Source: Macrosoma leucophasiata (Eukaryota > Arthropoda > Insecta > Lepidoptera > Hedylidae). Taken from it: a DNA stretch of 64,000 nt. Positions 33,512-44,035 of this stretch are shown here, in pieces. How positions within the stretch are numbered: the first letter of the stretch is position 1; each line of letters opens with the position of its first letter. The position numbers were made by a program, and so were the translations under genes. Where the stretch lies: NCBI GenBank assembly GCA_036365455.1, contig JAWQUS010000019.1:10702001-10766000 (forward strand), in the 5' to 3' direction. The notes below the pieces were generated by a model, which was given only the letters and a program-made list of their open reading frames with translations, had not been told where the DNA came from and ran no database searches.

Positions 33512-33827
33512 TTAGAGGTTCCTTAGACATTTTTTTAAGTAACGCCGACGAAGTCGAATCATAAGCTAGTATAAAATAATAACGAAGCCATACTCTTCTA
33601 TTTTATAATACTTTCATGTGCACTTAATACATTTTATACAAGTTCAATAGAAATACAAAATCGACGAAGAACGTGACTTGAACACTGTCGCAATGCAATA
33701 CTTTTTAAAATCATTAAAACTTCCAACATTAATTAAAGAGGGGATGAAAGATTTTATATTATTTGTACAGACAGATTCATAAGTATTATTTTGAAAATTA
33801 TACACTTCTAGAGATGGATTTATTTAT

Positions 33828-34103
33828 TTTTTCTTATGTAATAAAAGTGGCAAACAAGCGTGCAGTTCACATTGATGTTAAGTGATGACTGCAGCCTATA
33901 GACACCCACACAATGACCAGAGGTCAAAATGCAGATGCGCTGCCACGTGTTATGCCTCTGTGCCGGAAATTACAGAGCCGTACATTACCACCTGACCGGA
34001 ACACGATAGTGCTGAACACTACCATTTAGCGGCAAGTATATTAGGTAATGCGGTGGTGACTACGCCCGCGAGCTCCGTCACTGGAACTCTACCACCAGTA
34101 AAA
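33828..34103 (-). mobile_element. Retroposon A copy
   Basis: Full length except a small gap before tgttatgcctctgtgccgg. Confidence 0.88.
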
Positions 34104-34151
34104 GGGATGTTGAATATTTTTTTTATGTAATATACCATCTAACTGGAGCAC

Positions 34152-34378
34152 AACAGATATTCAATTCGAATATGGATGACTGCAGAGGCCCAGGCAGACC
34201 AAGACTGACCTACCATGACCAAATAGGTCGAGTATTGTGTGAGGGTCAAAATCCTTAGGATCGGCGTGCATGTATGAAGAGAATGATGATCGTAGAAGAA
34301 GCAAGGGAGGTATGTCAGGACCGGGATATCTGGCGCTTTACACTCTCTGTCTACTCCGTAAGGGACCTGGCGTAATGA
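34152..34378 (+). pseudogene. Retrotransposon D, degraded 3' copy
   Basis: gactgcagaggcccaggcag to taagggacctggcgt, with deletions that break the frame. Older than the 8.9, 29.4 and 62.1 kb copies. Confidence 0.75.
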
Positions 34379-34389
34379 TATAATAATAA

Positions 34390-34725
34390 TTATAATGACA
34401 ACCCTTGATACGTCCCACTGCTGGGCACGAGTCTGGGGAGGAGGCCTGGACCTAACTCCACCACGCTGCTCCGCGGGTTGGTGGAGATAAGGGTTAGTGG
34501 CTAACCCGTGGATGTTTTGAAACCGCCCATAAGGCCTCTGACAAGGTTTAACGACTATCTATCGATAGTACCCGGGACCGACGGCTTATCGTGCCCTCCG
34601 AAGCACGGTAACGCGCTAATTTTCCACTACCGGTCACCCATCACACGCCCGACCGCGGCCGTATCGCTTAACCGAGTCGATCGCTTCCGATCTACACCAG
34701 CCGCGTGGTCCTGCGCGCCTCAAAA
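34390..34725 (-). mobile_element. SINE H copy
   Basis: Minus head: ggttaagcgatacggccgcg, gtcgggcgtgtgatgggtga, ccggtagtgg; small deletions in the body. Confidence 0.78.
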
Positions 34726-34739
34726 CACATATTATAGAA

Positions 34740-35340
34740 TGTATATGAAGATACAAACATACATGTATATTTAATCAATAACTTATCAAGAAAAGAGTTA
34801 AAAGGATTAAATTGAAAGCGATTTATCCGCCAATCGAATACATGCGCAAACAATATCTTGCATTGAAGACTTACAATTGTCATTGTATAACTTCAAAACT
34901 GGTTCTTGGCTCCGCAAATCCTAACCCATATATAACACCAACTTTTCCCAACTTTGGACATGTTACTTGAAAAATAGGCGTATTGGAATCGTTCCGGGCT
35001 CCTCATTCCAAAACCTTATTCAAATGGAATCCCTACATTGGATTGATTTGCTGTTCGATTTGTGATTTTTTAGTTTTTTCTCGGGTTCAAAGGTCTGGGT
35101 TGAGTTTTATTTGGTTGTTCGGTGTGAGCTGTTTTGAAAAGGGATTTTAGTAGCGTTTGATTAATTGATTGCTTTTATCACTCGTAAATTGTTTTTAACA
35201 CTCTTTCATTTGGAATAGTATTCATCGGACTAAAAACTGGTGAAGTATGGATTCGCGTGCATAGGGTTCCGTACTCTATGCACTGAGTTTTTTTGGGCAA
35301 GTTTTTCTCAGATCATATTGGTCTTTGGAACTCTGCCGGT
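34740..35340. other. Largely unique intronic stretch
   Basis: No repeat family or coding frame recognised. Composition is less worn than the surroundings around 34900-35180. Confidence 0.4.
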
Positions 35341-35343
35341 GCA

Positions 35344-35614
35344 TGACAAAGAATGACTCTTTTTCTTTTCTTTTTACTCTTTGTTATCAGTTAGTAAAGG
35401 GAAATGAGACATTCTACTGATATACTTTTTACATTAGCATAATATTATATTTAGTTTTAAATTAGTGATATTCTTGACTTTACATATATTTTTTATATTG
35501 TTTGACATGTACATCAATTGCTATTCACTTTAATTTATCTTGTTTGTTTTTGACGTGTCATAAAAGGTGCCTGTCACCCTAAATGAATAAATTAGTTTCT
35601 GATTCTGATTCTAT
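35344..35614 (+). mobile_element. Retroposon B, 3' copy
   Basis: It matches 13950-14213 and lacks the inverted left arm found there. It ends tgattctgattct. Confidence 0.75.
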
Positions 35615-35715
35615 CTAATTTTGAGTAAAGGAGTCAAAGCCGTTTCCATTGTACAATTTCACTAGGATATTGTAAATGTAATAACACGGGATGGGCAACA
35701 GCTTCCCGCGAAGTA

Positions 35716-35967
35716 CAGTGCTCAACAATGAATATTGCACATCGAGCCTAGGAAGGCGACTTCGGCTTATTTCGGTTCTGTAGAGCGTTATCTCTTTCGC
35801 ACCATACCTTTTTAACGTTTGTCGACCATTTTGATCAAGTTTTAACCAATACCGGACTGTCAGTGCTTACGTAGGCAGTGTGCAACAGAGATAACGCTCT
35901 ACGAAGTCGAAACGAGCCGATCGTCTCTTTCGCAGGCTCGATGTGCAATATTAATTGTTGAATACTG
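35716..35967. mobile_element. Mariner-like MITE N, intact, TA duplication
   Basis: 252 bp; the ends cagtgctcaacaatgaatat... and its inverse ...attgttgaatactg give ~34-bp TIRs with three mismatches, flanked by TA at 35714-35715 and 35968-35969. CAGTG-type ends and TA duplication fit Tc1/mariner. Confidence 0.85.
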
Positions 35968-36069
35968 TAGATATGTATGGCATATCCCCCTAATGCAAAG
36001 GTATTTGTTCAGTAATGGATGTCTGGCGGCTGAAATTATGATATCCATTTTGTAACAGATGTATTTTTA

Positions 36070-36240
36070 TTTTTTTTATGTAATGGGCGTGGCAAACAAG
36101 CATGCAGTTCACATTGATGTTAAGTGATGACTGCAGCCTATAGACACCCACATGAAGACCAAGGTCAAAATGCAGATGCGTTACCACTCCTGAGGCCTAA
36201 GGTGTTTTGCCTCTGTGCCGGAAATTACAGGGCCGTACAT
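36070..36240 (-). mobile_element. Retroposon A, partial copy
   Basis: Tail side only, ending cagggccgtacatt. Confidence 0.8.
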
Positions 36241-36265
36241 TAATTTTACTGTAATATGTTTATTT

Positions 36266-36549
36266 TTACTAGTAGATGAGCTCAAGTGAAGCTTGCGGGG
36301 ATAGGCACCACCACATTACCTCATCTACTTGTTGATAAACGATAATGTTTAGTACTATTGTATTCTGGTTAGATGGTAATGTACAGCCCCGTAATAACCA
36401 TCACAGAGACATAACAACTAAGGTCTCAGGGGTTGCAACACATCTACATTTTGACCTCTGGTTTTGTGTAGATGTCTATAGGATGCAGACATCACTTAAC
36501 ATGTATGTGGTCTGCATGCTTGCTTTGTCACTCTTGTTACATAAAAAAA
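36266..36549 (+). mobile_element. Retroposon A, old diverged copy
   Basis: Full length and recognisable throughout, but with many changes (agtagatgagctcaagtgaa, atggtaatgtacagccccgt). It represents an older subfamily, as does 58826-59013. Confidence 0.75.
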
Positions 36550-36577
36550 TATATGCAGAATCCCACTGCTTTCAAAA

Positions 36578-36870
36578 TTTTTTTTTTATGTTATGGAATT
36601 GGCAAACAAACATGCAGTTCACATTGATGTTAAGTGATGACTGCAGCCTATAAACACCCACAAAAAGACCAAAGTCAAAATGCATATGCGTTACCACTCC
36701 TGAGCCTAAGGTGTTATGCCTCTGTACCGGAAATTACAGCGCCGTACATTACCACCTGACCGGAACACGATATATAGATAGTAGGACCACTACCATTTAG
36801 CGGCAAGTATATTAGGTAATGCGCTGGTGCCTACGCCCGCGAGCTCCATCACTGTAGCTCTACCACCAGT
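36578..36870 (-). mobile_element. Retroposon A copy
   Basis: Full length; contains a small local duplication (atatatagatagta) before accactaccatttagc. Confidence 0.88.
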
Positions 36871-37093
36871 ATAAAAAATGAGTACATATCATGTTTAATT
36901 CAACTGTAATACGCAAAACGAAAGCAAGCGTAAGTTGCCCTGATAAAGGTCGCCCGTATGACCTCTTTCGACAACTCACCCAAAATGTACGACCCCAAGC
37001 TTTTCGGGACCACGACCGTTTGTTTACCTTTGGAACTGGAGTTTTTCGTTAATAAACAATAAGAATCGGTTATGTGTGGTACAAGTTAAGGAC

Positions 37094-37300
37094 TTTTTTT
37101 GGGCCACCTGATCACCGTCGCCTATGAACATTTGCAACACCAGAGGAGTTGCCATCGTGCTGCCAGCCCTGAAGGACTCTTTTGACGCCATTTTTTGAAG
37201 AACCCCATATTGTAGCACCGAGGAAACACATCAGAGGGATGTTCGTGCCACAATTTACACGTTTTGGACAGAAATTAGTGCGAAAATCGCAACATTGAAC
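37094..37300 (-). mobile_element. Retrotransposon J, 3' fragment
   Basis: cacctgatcaccgtcgccta through acaatttacacgttttggac. The frame is broken. Confidence 0.7.
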
Positions 37301-37375
37301 ACTGCCAAGTGTCCAGGCGGTGAGGGACTTACAAAGGAATGGTGTGGTCTATAAAAAAACACTTTTTGCCACTCC

Positions 37376-38100
37376 GCAGTCCCACGCGTTTATGCTTCTG
37401 TGCTGGCTATACCACTGTAATACCGATAGTAGTGTTCACTACCATTCAGCGGCAAGTACATTATCTCTTTCTGATTTGATCTTAATGCAAATGTGTTAAC
37501 CCCTCTGAATCCACAGGTCCAAAGTCCCTGCAATGAGCCTGAGAATTCAGTGGGTTTTTAGAGGCTTTATGACCAGAAGACGGTAAGACTTCAGTCTTAT
37601 GCTGCTATTAGTTAGCTGTAGTTGAAGATAGATTATGTAATGTGGTGATGCCAACATCCTTCAACGTAATTGGGACTAATTCTACTCGACACTGCTGAAC
37701 AAAAGCCTCCTCTAAAGATGTCCAGAACGAACCTTCATGGACCGCCCTCGACCTTAACTCGATCGTCGATTCACGCGTAGAAGACCTGCCCACGCTTCAT
37801 CTCACGTTACGCGGTAGCTACTCGAGAACTTTTTTGCTCCGTCGGTAGGACCTTAATATCCAATCCCATTGCTACTTGAGTTCTTGTATTCAGTAAGCTA
37901 TGGGTAACTATTTGGGTTCTCATGCGGGCCTCCTAATTTCTGATTCGATCTCGCAGGGAAACGTCGAGTACAAGTCCGTCCGTTTTGTAAACAACTGTAG
38001 CTATTTCATGACTTGTACCACACCGTAAACACTCTACTTTCGGACTACCCGTTTGATAGAGTTACTTTATCAAAGGATTTGGGAATTTGCGTAGGGTTGG
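37376..38100. other. Old A fragment and unrecognised sequence
   Basis: 37390-37466 is a worn A piece (ttcagcggcaagtacatta). 37600-37800 on minus has a 61-codon frame with gaggaggcttttgttcagca, a phrase of a common lepidopteran retroposon tail, so it is not a gene. Confidence 0.45.
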
Positions 38101-38250
38101 TAGGTTTCTAGAGCCTTCACTTGAAAGGTACGTGAAGGACTCGCAAATAACTGCCAAGCGTTTCACATTCCTTAAATATACATTGCATTATATTTGTGAA
38201 TAACTGAGCTATTGACATTCCTTTATAATTCCAAACCAGTACAATAAACA

Positions 38251-38331
38251 GGTTCGGTTGCACCAAAATATTTGTTAAAGCTATTGTTAATGAAAAATTT
38301 TACAAAAACTTTATTTTCAGTAAATATTTTG
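38251..38331. repeat. Worn MITE with gttgcacca ends
   Basis: ggttgcaccaaaatatttgt and actgaaaataaag-type inverse flank, similar in layout to 52984-53148. Confidence 0.4.
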
Positions 38332-38389
38332 GTGTACATTAACAATGAAAAAAAAATAGACAACTGAAACCAATGATTTCAAGTTGCGT

Positions 38390-39010
38390 TTCGCTCGTGA
38401 GGCCTAAGGAATTATGCCTCTGTGTCGGCAGTTACAGAGCCGTATATTATCTGCCTGGAACTAGACAGTTAATCGAGTTGTAAGAAGTGGTAAAGCGGTG
38501 GTGGGTACGCCCGCGAACTCCGTCACTAGAGCTCTATCAAGGTTTTGAAACAAGCAGATCTATCCAAAGAAAAATAGATGCAATCTCTGAATATTTGTAA
38601 CACCAGATTTGTTGAAATTGTCAACCCTAAAACAGTTCACGAGTTTGAAGCTCGTTCCACAATTTACACGTTCGCGGTAAAAATAATCGTGTGAACCGGA
38701 CCGTTGACGGGTTTCAAGCGACCAGACTGTTGACGACCCTTCTATTCTGTTTACGAGGGCTAGTTCCAAAACTAGTGATGGTGGTGAATCAGAGCTTTTG
38801 ACATTTATCCGGTACTCGGATAATCCCAAATGACTGTTGAGAAATTTTAAAGTGAAAAAAAATACTTGAGTATAAATATGTAAAGCAGACTAACAGAGCC
38901 AAAAACATGTAAACACGTAAAGTGGTTTTACTGGTGGTAAGCTCGGGCGACGAAACTCGTAGCGGGCGTAGGTACCATCGCATTACGTAATCTATCTGCC
39001 GCTAAATGGA
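38390..39010. mobile_element. Old A and J fragments
   Basis: 38390-38537 is a worn A piece (-); 38545-38700 a worn J piece (-) with acaatttacacgttcgcgg; 38928-39010 an A head (+). Confidence 0.6.
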
Positions 39011-39367
39011 CGAGTTGCACCTCGGGAATGCCGACAGAAAACATGAAAATTAGCGTGATGCATTTTTGATATAGAACGGTTAGGGAATAATTTTTCACGA
39101 TTTACTTTAATTATCAGTATTAAAACACTATCATCGTAGTAGGATGAAGGAATACCAAATTAGTTTCATTCAAACACACCCACATACACACATTCGCACA
39201 AACGCCCTGCGCCGCCTGAACAAAACAGTCCGCTCAGGTATACATTTTCGCCACGCGGTAGAAAGAGAGTGGGATACTCCCTCTGCTACGCCGCGTTGCG
39301 GTCTACTCTCCCTCCGTCTTACGCATTTTCGATCAGGTCACGTGTCTATACGCGAGTTTAAAATTTT

Positions 39368-39715
39368 AAGTGCATAAGGTCGAACTGTTCGACATGGTGC
39401 CACCGTCTCTTTTTCTACACCGTACTACCCGCCGAAGAGAGAAGTTTCACCCTCACCGACTGGACACCTGGCAGTGCTCAATGGTGCGGTTTTCTCGTTC
39501 GTTTCTGCCCAGAACGTGTAAATTGTGGAACGAACTTCCCTCTGAGGTGTTCCCTCGGTGCTAGAATATGGGGTTCTTCAAAAATGGCGCCAAAAGAGTC
39601 CTTCAGGGCTGGCAGCGCGTTGGCAACTCTCCTGGTGTTGCAAATGTCCATAGGCGACGGTGACCACTTACCATCAGGTGGCCCGTCTGCTTGCAACTTA
39701 ATGACATAAAAAAAA
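39368..39715 (+). pseudogene. Retrotransposon J, longest 3' copy with RT C-terminus
   Basis: The frame ending at 39564 reads HPHRLDTWQCSMVRFSRSFL, PRTCKLWNELPSEVFPRC, then stops. A one-base shift would continue as YNMGFFKNGAKRVLQGWQRV. R-F-x-R-S-F-x-P-R-T-x-x-L-W-N-x-L-P is common at the end of LINE RT proteins. It ends 43 bp from exon 1 on the other strand. Confidence 0.8.
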
Positions 39716-39757
39716 AGAAAAAAAAAAGAAGTATTAACTTCAAAAAACAATACTTAC

Positions 39758-39894
39758 AGAGAACGGTCAGGTCGATTTCAGCTTTCAATGTATTGCTGAT
39801 CATGATATTTTTCGCTTCGCACGAGTACCGCGCCTTGTTGTCCGAGGCATCTGCTTTGAATGAGAGCACGTTTTCCGACATACGACCGCTTGTT
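39758..39894 (-). CDS. sns/hbs: Exon 1 in window: C-terminal half of an Ig domain
   Basis: The 137-bp exon follows a pyrimidine-rich acceptor (tttttttgtttcag) and ends at GTAAGT. Its first base completes a codon (phase 2) and its last base starts one (phase 1). It reads TSGRMSENVL..., then SDNKARYSCEAKN (the F-strand Y-x-C of an Ig domain), and ends ...EIDLTVL. The split codon T|TC gives F and joins exon 2 as LTVLFAPSHV, the usual linker between neighbouring Ig domains. The first half of this domain must lie further upstream; I did not find it in 40-64 kb. Confidence 0.85.
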
Positions 39895-39954
39895 CTGAAA
39901 CAAAAAAAAATATATGTGCTACCTTTTATTTGAACCATGCAACCAACGATTCGC

Positions 39955-40050
39955 CGGTGAAAATGAAAAATCCCAATAGAACTGGAGATAAGGGATTTTA
40001 CATCTTTATCTTTAGTAGCCCCGAACCGAGCATCGAACCCATGACTAAGG
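39955..40050 (-). mobile_element. SINE F, worn fragment
   Basis: gattcgccggtg joined by deletion to aaaatcccaatagaactgga, ending catcgaacccatgac. Confidence 0.6.
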
Positions 40051-40097
40051 CAGTTTATCATGTCACAATGTTTTATTTGATATGTCACTATTTATAC

Positions 40098-40335
40098 TGT
40101 AGCGTCCACTACATTAAGGCGCCAACTAGTGGAACACATATGAAACCGCACAGTACTTGTCTAGTACTATAGATGGCGTGCAATCGAATTACATCGCACA
40201 TGCGAAGATTTCTCAAGAATTGGCATATATACAACTTCCCAACGTCAATCGTTGGGCCCGCCATGCGCTACCACCTCGCCTGGTCGGAGGATCAGTTCCA
40301 CCCGTTCCTCCACAATACCTCAAAATTGTCCTCTA
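40098..40335 (-). repeat. Dispersed repeat Q, copy 1
   Basis: gtagcgtccactacattaag, cgccaactagtgg, cgaccaggcgaggtggtag (on minus). Also at 54955 and 59447. It could be a solo LTR (tgtagcgtcc start) but no second terminus is proven. Confidence 0.55.
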
Positions 40336-40410
40336 TTTCTGTAATATACTTCATCACACATTCATGTAGGTTTCCCAATTTACATTTTGAGTATCAAATT
40401 TCAATCGGCC

Positions 40411-40497
40411 TTTTTTATGTAACGGAGGTGGTAAACAAGCATTCAGTTCACATTGATGTTAAGTGATGACTGTAGCCTACACACACAAAGACCTAGA
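40411..40497 (-). mobile_element. Retroposon A, short tail piece
   Basis: ttttatgtaacggaggtggt to gtagcctacacacacaaaga. Confidence 0.7.
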
Positions 40498-40504
40498 GGT
40501 GTAT

Positions 40505-40735
40505 AATAACGGCTTATGTGGGCAACCAAACGAAACTAGCTATTGAACTCTAATAGCGGTTTCGAAAACTATCTATTCCAGTAGCTAGTTTTTAGGCAGT
40601 CAAGCAAGAGGCTAAATTAGAGTGGAGTGATTAAACCTGATATAAAAATAGATAGTTTTGTAATGTTATTATTACATATTCTCTGGTAATGTGCCAAAAA
40701 CGCGCTAACCGCTACTGCAGTGTTAGATCGTTTCA
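40505..40735 (+). repeat. Diverged relative of the 41.4-kb repeat
   Basis: gaactctaatagcggtttcg, aatagatagttttgtaatg, cgcgctaaccgctactgc and agatcgtttcaata match the units at 41381-41672 in order. Confidence 0.6.
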
Positions 40736-41305
40736 ATAGGAACTATGGCTCTTCCCTTATGACGCAATTGACGCACAACACTGTTGTGGACATCTTCGGG
40801 GAAGGCTTTGTACAGCAGTGGACATCTTTCGGCTGGAGTGATGATGATGGTGGTGATGATGATTAAAGAGGTGGTGATGATGATGATGATGGAGGTGATA
40901 ATGATAGAAGTGCTGAACGGTGTAGTGATAAAGGTGATGATGAAGGTGACGATGATGATGAAGGTGATGGTGATGAAGGTAATAATGATGATAAAGGTGA
41001 TGATCACCTTCATCATCATCATTATCATCATCACCGTCATCATCACCTTTATCATCATCACCTTCATCATCATCACCATCATCATCATCACCTTCACCGT
41101 CACCATCTTCATCATCATCACCTTCACCATCATCACCTTCATCATCATCACCTTCACCATCATCACCTTCATCATTATCACCTTCATCATCATCACTTTC
41201 AACATCATTACCATCATCATCACTTTCATCATCATCACCTTCATCATCATCACCATCATTATCACCATCATCATCACCATCATCATCACCTCTATCATCA
41301 TCATA
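40736..41305. repeat. Retroposon tail and inverted GAT/ATC microsatellite
   Basis: cttatgacgcaattgacgca, gaaggctttgtacagcagtg and acatctttcggctggag lead into (gat)n-rich gatgatgaaggt units to ~41003, where the array flips to catcatcacctt units until 41305. Open frames (Met/Val or Asp/Gly runs) are composition only. Confidence 0.85.
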
Positions 41306-41380
41306 TCGTAACACTACAAAAAAAAGCGCACTGTATGTTTTACTTGCTGAAGCTTATTTGCATTCGCAACGTCGCAAGTT

Positions 41381-41672
41381 CATTCAAAGTGGAGTAATGA
41401 AACCCGCTATTAAAATAGATCGTTTTGTAATTTGATAATATGCAATGCGTGAAAAATGCGCTAACCGCTACCACCCAGTTAATGAAACGATCTATACTGC
41501 ACTGATAGATCGTTTCATTAACTGTCTACGTTGCGCGCAACGGCCATCGCTAGATCAGTTCATTGAAAACCCGCTATCAGAATAGCTAGTTTTGTAATGC
41601 GTCAAAAACATGCTAACCGCTATTGCACTGATAGATAGTTTCAATAACTCTATACGTTGCGCAACGGCCATC
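41381..41672 (+). repeat. Two tandem units with a 20-bp palindrome
   Basis: Units at ~41381-41554 and ~41555-41672 share ttcattgaaaacccgctat, gctaaccgctat and cgttgcgcaacggccatcgc. A perfect 20-bp inverted repeat (41476-41495 / 41505-41524) lies in the first unit. Confidence 0.7.
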
Positions 41673-41675
41673 GCT

Positions 41676-41879
41676 ACAAAGACCAAGGTCAAAATGCAGA
41701 TGCGTTACCACACCTGAGGCCTAAGGTGTTATGCCTCTGTGCCGGATATTACAGGGCCGTACATTACCACCTGACCGGAACACGATAGTGCTGAACACTA
41801 CCATTAAGCGGCAAGTATATTAAGTAATGCGGTGGTGCCTACGCCCGCGAACTCCGTCACTGGAGATCTACCACCAGTA
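41676..41879 (-). mobile_element. Retroposon A, head-side copy
   Basis: acaaagaccaaggtcaaaat to atctaccaccagta; the poly-A side is replaced by the tandem units. A short D remnant (tccctgacggggtagacaga) follows at ~41908. Confidence 0.8.
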
Positions 41880-42050
41880 AAGCCTTATAAAGATGTCGCT
41901 ACACATCAACTCCCTGACGGGGTAGACAGAGAGTGTGGAGCGGTATCTATCCCGGATCTGACACACCTGCAGTCTAGTACTAGAAAAGCTTTGACAAACG
42001 CATTAATGATCCTATAAGCCAAAAATATATATATATATAACCAATACAAA

Positions 42051-42509
42051 GGAGATGTTGCAAAAATATATGGCCCTCCGGCCATGAATCGTACACAATA
42101 TCATTAAACAGGCAAAATCAATATAAAAACGTTTTTTACTGCATATTTTCACTTTTTTAGCTTTGTTTGTAGTTACAAAACATTATTTGCAGTTAGAATT
42201 GCAACTGGCGAATATGGCGGGCGGTGTCATTTTGACATATTCATTTTTTTAATTGTTTTTTGTTTATATAGTACTTGGATGGTAATGGTAATATTTTCTA
42301 AATACTATAAAAATCGGTTGATCCCAAACGTCGGCTGTATCGCCACCATGTTGAATATAGTTGAAAATGATAAAATCGTTTGAATTAAATGTGGTTGTAA
42401 CTCTAAAATATATTCTTGAATAAATTAATTGTATTTTTTTCGGATTCTTCTCTAATTTACCCATTTTTTGAGGACGTGCACGAACCAGAGCCGAGCTCGT
42501 AACATCTCC
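42051..42509. mobile_element. TIR element U, copy 2 (459 bp)
   Basis: Ends ggagatgttgc / gtaacatctcc (one mismatch), with aaa before and ttt after. Interior as in the 24.5 and 60.6 kb copies. Confidence 0.85.
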
Positions 42510-42898
42510 TTTACAAACACAATACCACCGCGTCACGCCTACGAACGCCCATAACTCTATCCGACTTTAAAGCCATCCCAAATGATAACCCTTTTTAGAT
42601 TCAATGGTCTTTCTGGCATTTCGACGGGCAATTATGACCCGCAACATCCCAAAATAAACACCTAACCTGCGAGAAGTCCACCCGACCGTATCTGCAGCGG
42701 CCGGGCCGGCGTGAAAGGTTCGGCTATTAAAAACTTTACGTTTCATAGCCGTGTTAAGACAAGGGTTATTGTAAACAAAGGTATTTTATGTTACATTTAT
42801 AGGGTTAGAATAAAATGAGTTTTTTTTGGAAGATGTGTTCTTTTTTTTAAGAAATTAAAGTTAGGCTGTTTTCATTGATGTAACTTGTTTTTTTGACG
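42510..42898. other. Largely unique stretch
   Basis: GC-richer around 42660-42720 (cggccgggccggcg). No frame with Ig features and no known repeat. Confidence 0.4.
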
Positions 42899-43005
42899 TA
42901 AACAGAGGTAAATGCATGCATGCATTCATGCAAACATCGCTTTAGTTACGCTTTGTTTCATGTAATAGGTGGCGTACCTATTGACTTCACCAAACATCCG
43001 AAAAA
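42899..43005 (-). mobile_element. SINE F, body fragment
   Basis: cagaggtaaatgcatgcatg, ttacgctttgtttcatgtaa, taggtggcg. Confidence 0.6.
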
Positions 43006-43107
43006 CGGAATAGGTTAGAATCCCACTACCCGATTATTTCGTTCATCCAGCCAGCCAAAATTCTAAGACAAAAACATCCTCGTTGAACCAACGCCAATGC
43101 GTTGAAC

Positions 43108-44035
43108 CATAGAGCAACACCGGAGGGGAGTAGCCATATGCAGGCTTTCCCCTCTGTCAAAGTACAAGCCTAAATGGGCCTATATCTGTCGCCTAGATGT
43201 TTAAATGTGTGCGTGAAATTGTTTCTGCAGTCAAGGTGTGAGTTTCGTAGTAATAGACAATTTTTAGGGTTCCGTACCTTAAAAGGAAAAAAAGGAACCC
43301 TTATAGGATCACTCGTGCGTCTATCTCTCTGTCTGTCTGTCTATCCGTCTGTCACAGCCAATTTGCTCCGAAACTACTCGACCGAATGAGTTGAAATTTG
43401 ATAAATATATGTAAATTGGTGACCCAAAGATGAACACGTCAAGTAAAATAATAAATTTTTAACACATTTTTTTAATTTTCTGATTTATCCCCCGAAAGCG
43501 GCCTTTTCGGGGGGATAAATCAGAAAATTAAAAAAAATATATTCGTAAACTGTGTCGTGTGATATATCAAATGCAAGCATCTCCGATTTATTTTTTTATA
43601 ATTTTTGCATAATCAAATTTGAAGTTATTTAAGAAAAACGACGAAAATTTACCATTCCCCCCCCCTATCTCCGAAACTACTGAAATTTAATTTTGAAAAA
43701 AATGTGGAAAATAGTTTTTTTCCTATAGATTACTGGAAAACCTATAAGAAGTTTGAGTATTCAAATTAAATTCTTAATAATATAACCCCCCCTGCCGGTA
43801 CCACCGTAACCGCTATGTCCCTGCATTTTAAATCTGTAATATTTTCGAAAATATTTATTTAAATTACGGAACCCTCACCACACGAGTCGACCTCGCACTT
43901 GTCCGGTTTTGTAGTGTGCGTGTGTGTCGCACGCATTTTTCCCCGCAAAAACTGACAGACTGTTTTGCATCGGTAATACACGCTATGACTACTCCCCTCC
44001 GGTCCGCCGCGACCGGTGGCCCGAGTTGCTCTATG
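43108..44035. mobile_element. hAT-like MITE K, copy 4, split by repeat C
   Basis: Ends catagagcaacacc / gttgctctatg. Exact 8-bp duplication cgttgaac at 43100-43107 and 44036-44043. The MITE sequence breaks after tagtaatagacaattttt and resumes at ttttgtagtgtgcgtgtgtg; between them is C. Confidence 0.9.
43266..43907 (-). mobile_element. Repeat C inserted in MITE K
   Basis: Same order as 6722-7357, reversed; joined by a tttt run on both sides. Contains an extra inverted arm at 43467-43536 absent from the 7.1-kb sibling. Confidence 0.85.

Larger units (their letters stand above)
1305..39894 (-). other. sns/hbs: Nephrin-family (Sns/Hibris-like) gene, internal part, 8 exons
   Basis: Eight minus-strand exons with AG acceptors and GT donors join without any frame break. 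Boundary phases agree at all seven junctions (split codons give F, G, Y, F, G and Y, plus one phase-0 junction inside an Ig domain). The product is a run of extracellular Ig domains, each split over two exons. In nephrin, Sticks-and-stones and Hibris such domains mediate heterophilic cell adhesion at the membrane (myoblast fusion, nephrocyte or kidney slit diaphragm); that role is family knowledge. The motif CISSGGNPLATL is the strongest family marker I recognise. Introns in gene order are 8706, 900, 19541, 142, 3675, 1149 and 3287 bp and are mostly repeats. Start, signal peptide, FN3 domain, transmembrane segment and tail are not visible. Which of the two insect paralogues it matches cannot be decided here. 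Confidence 0.85.

Noticed and set aside
37608..37793. 61-codon minus frame as an exon
   Set aside because: Contains a common retroposon-tail phrase (ggcttttgttcagcagtg) and no Ig features or splice borders.
40723..41314. 193- and 185-codon frames of Met/Val and Asp/Gly
   Set aside because: Trinucleotide microsatellite translation, no coding signal.
42264..42536. 90-codon minus frame
   Set aside because: Inside non-coding TIR element U and broken in other copies.
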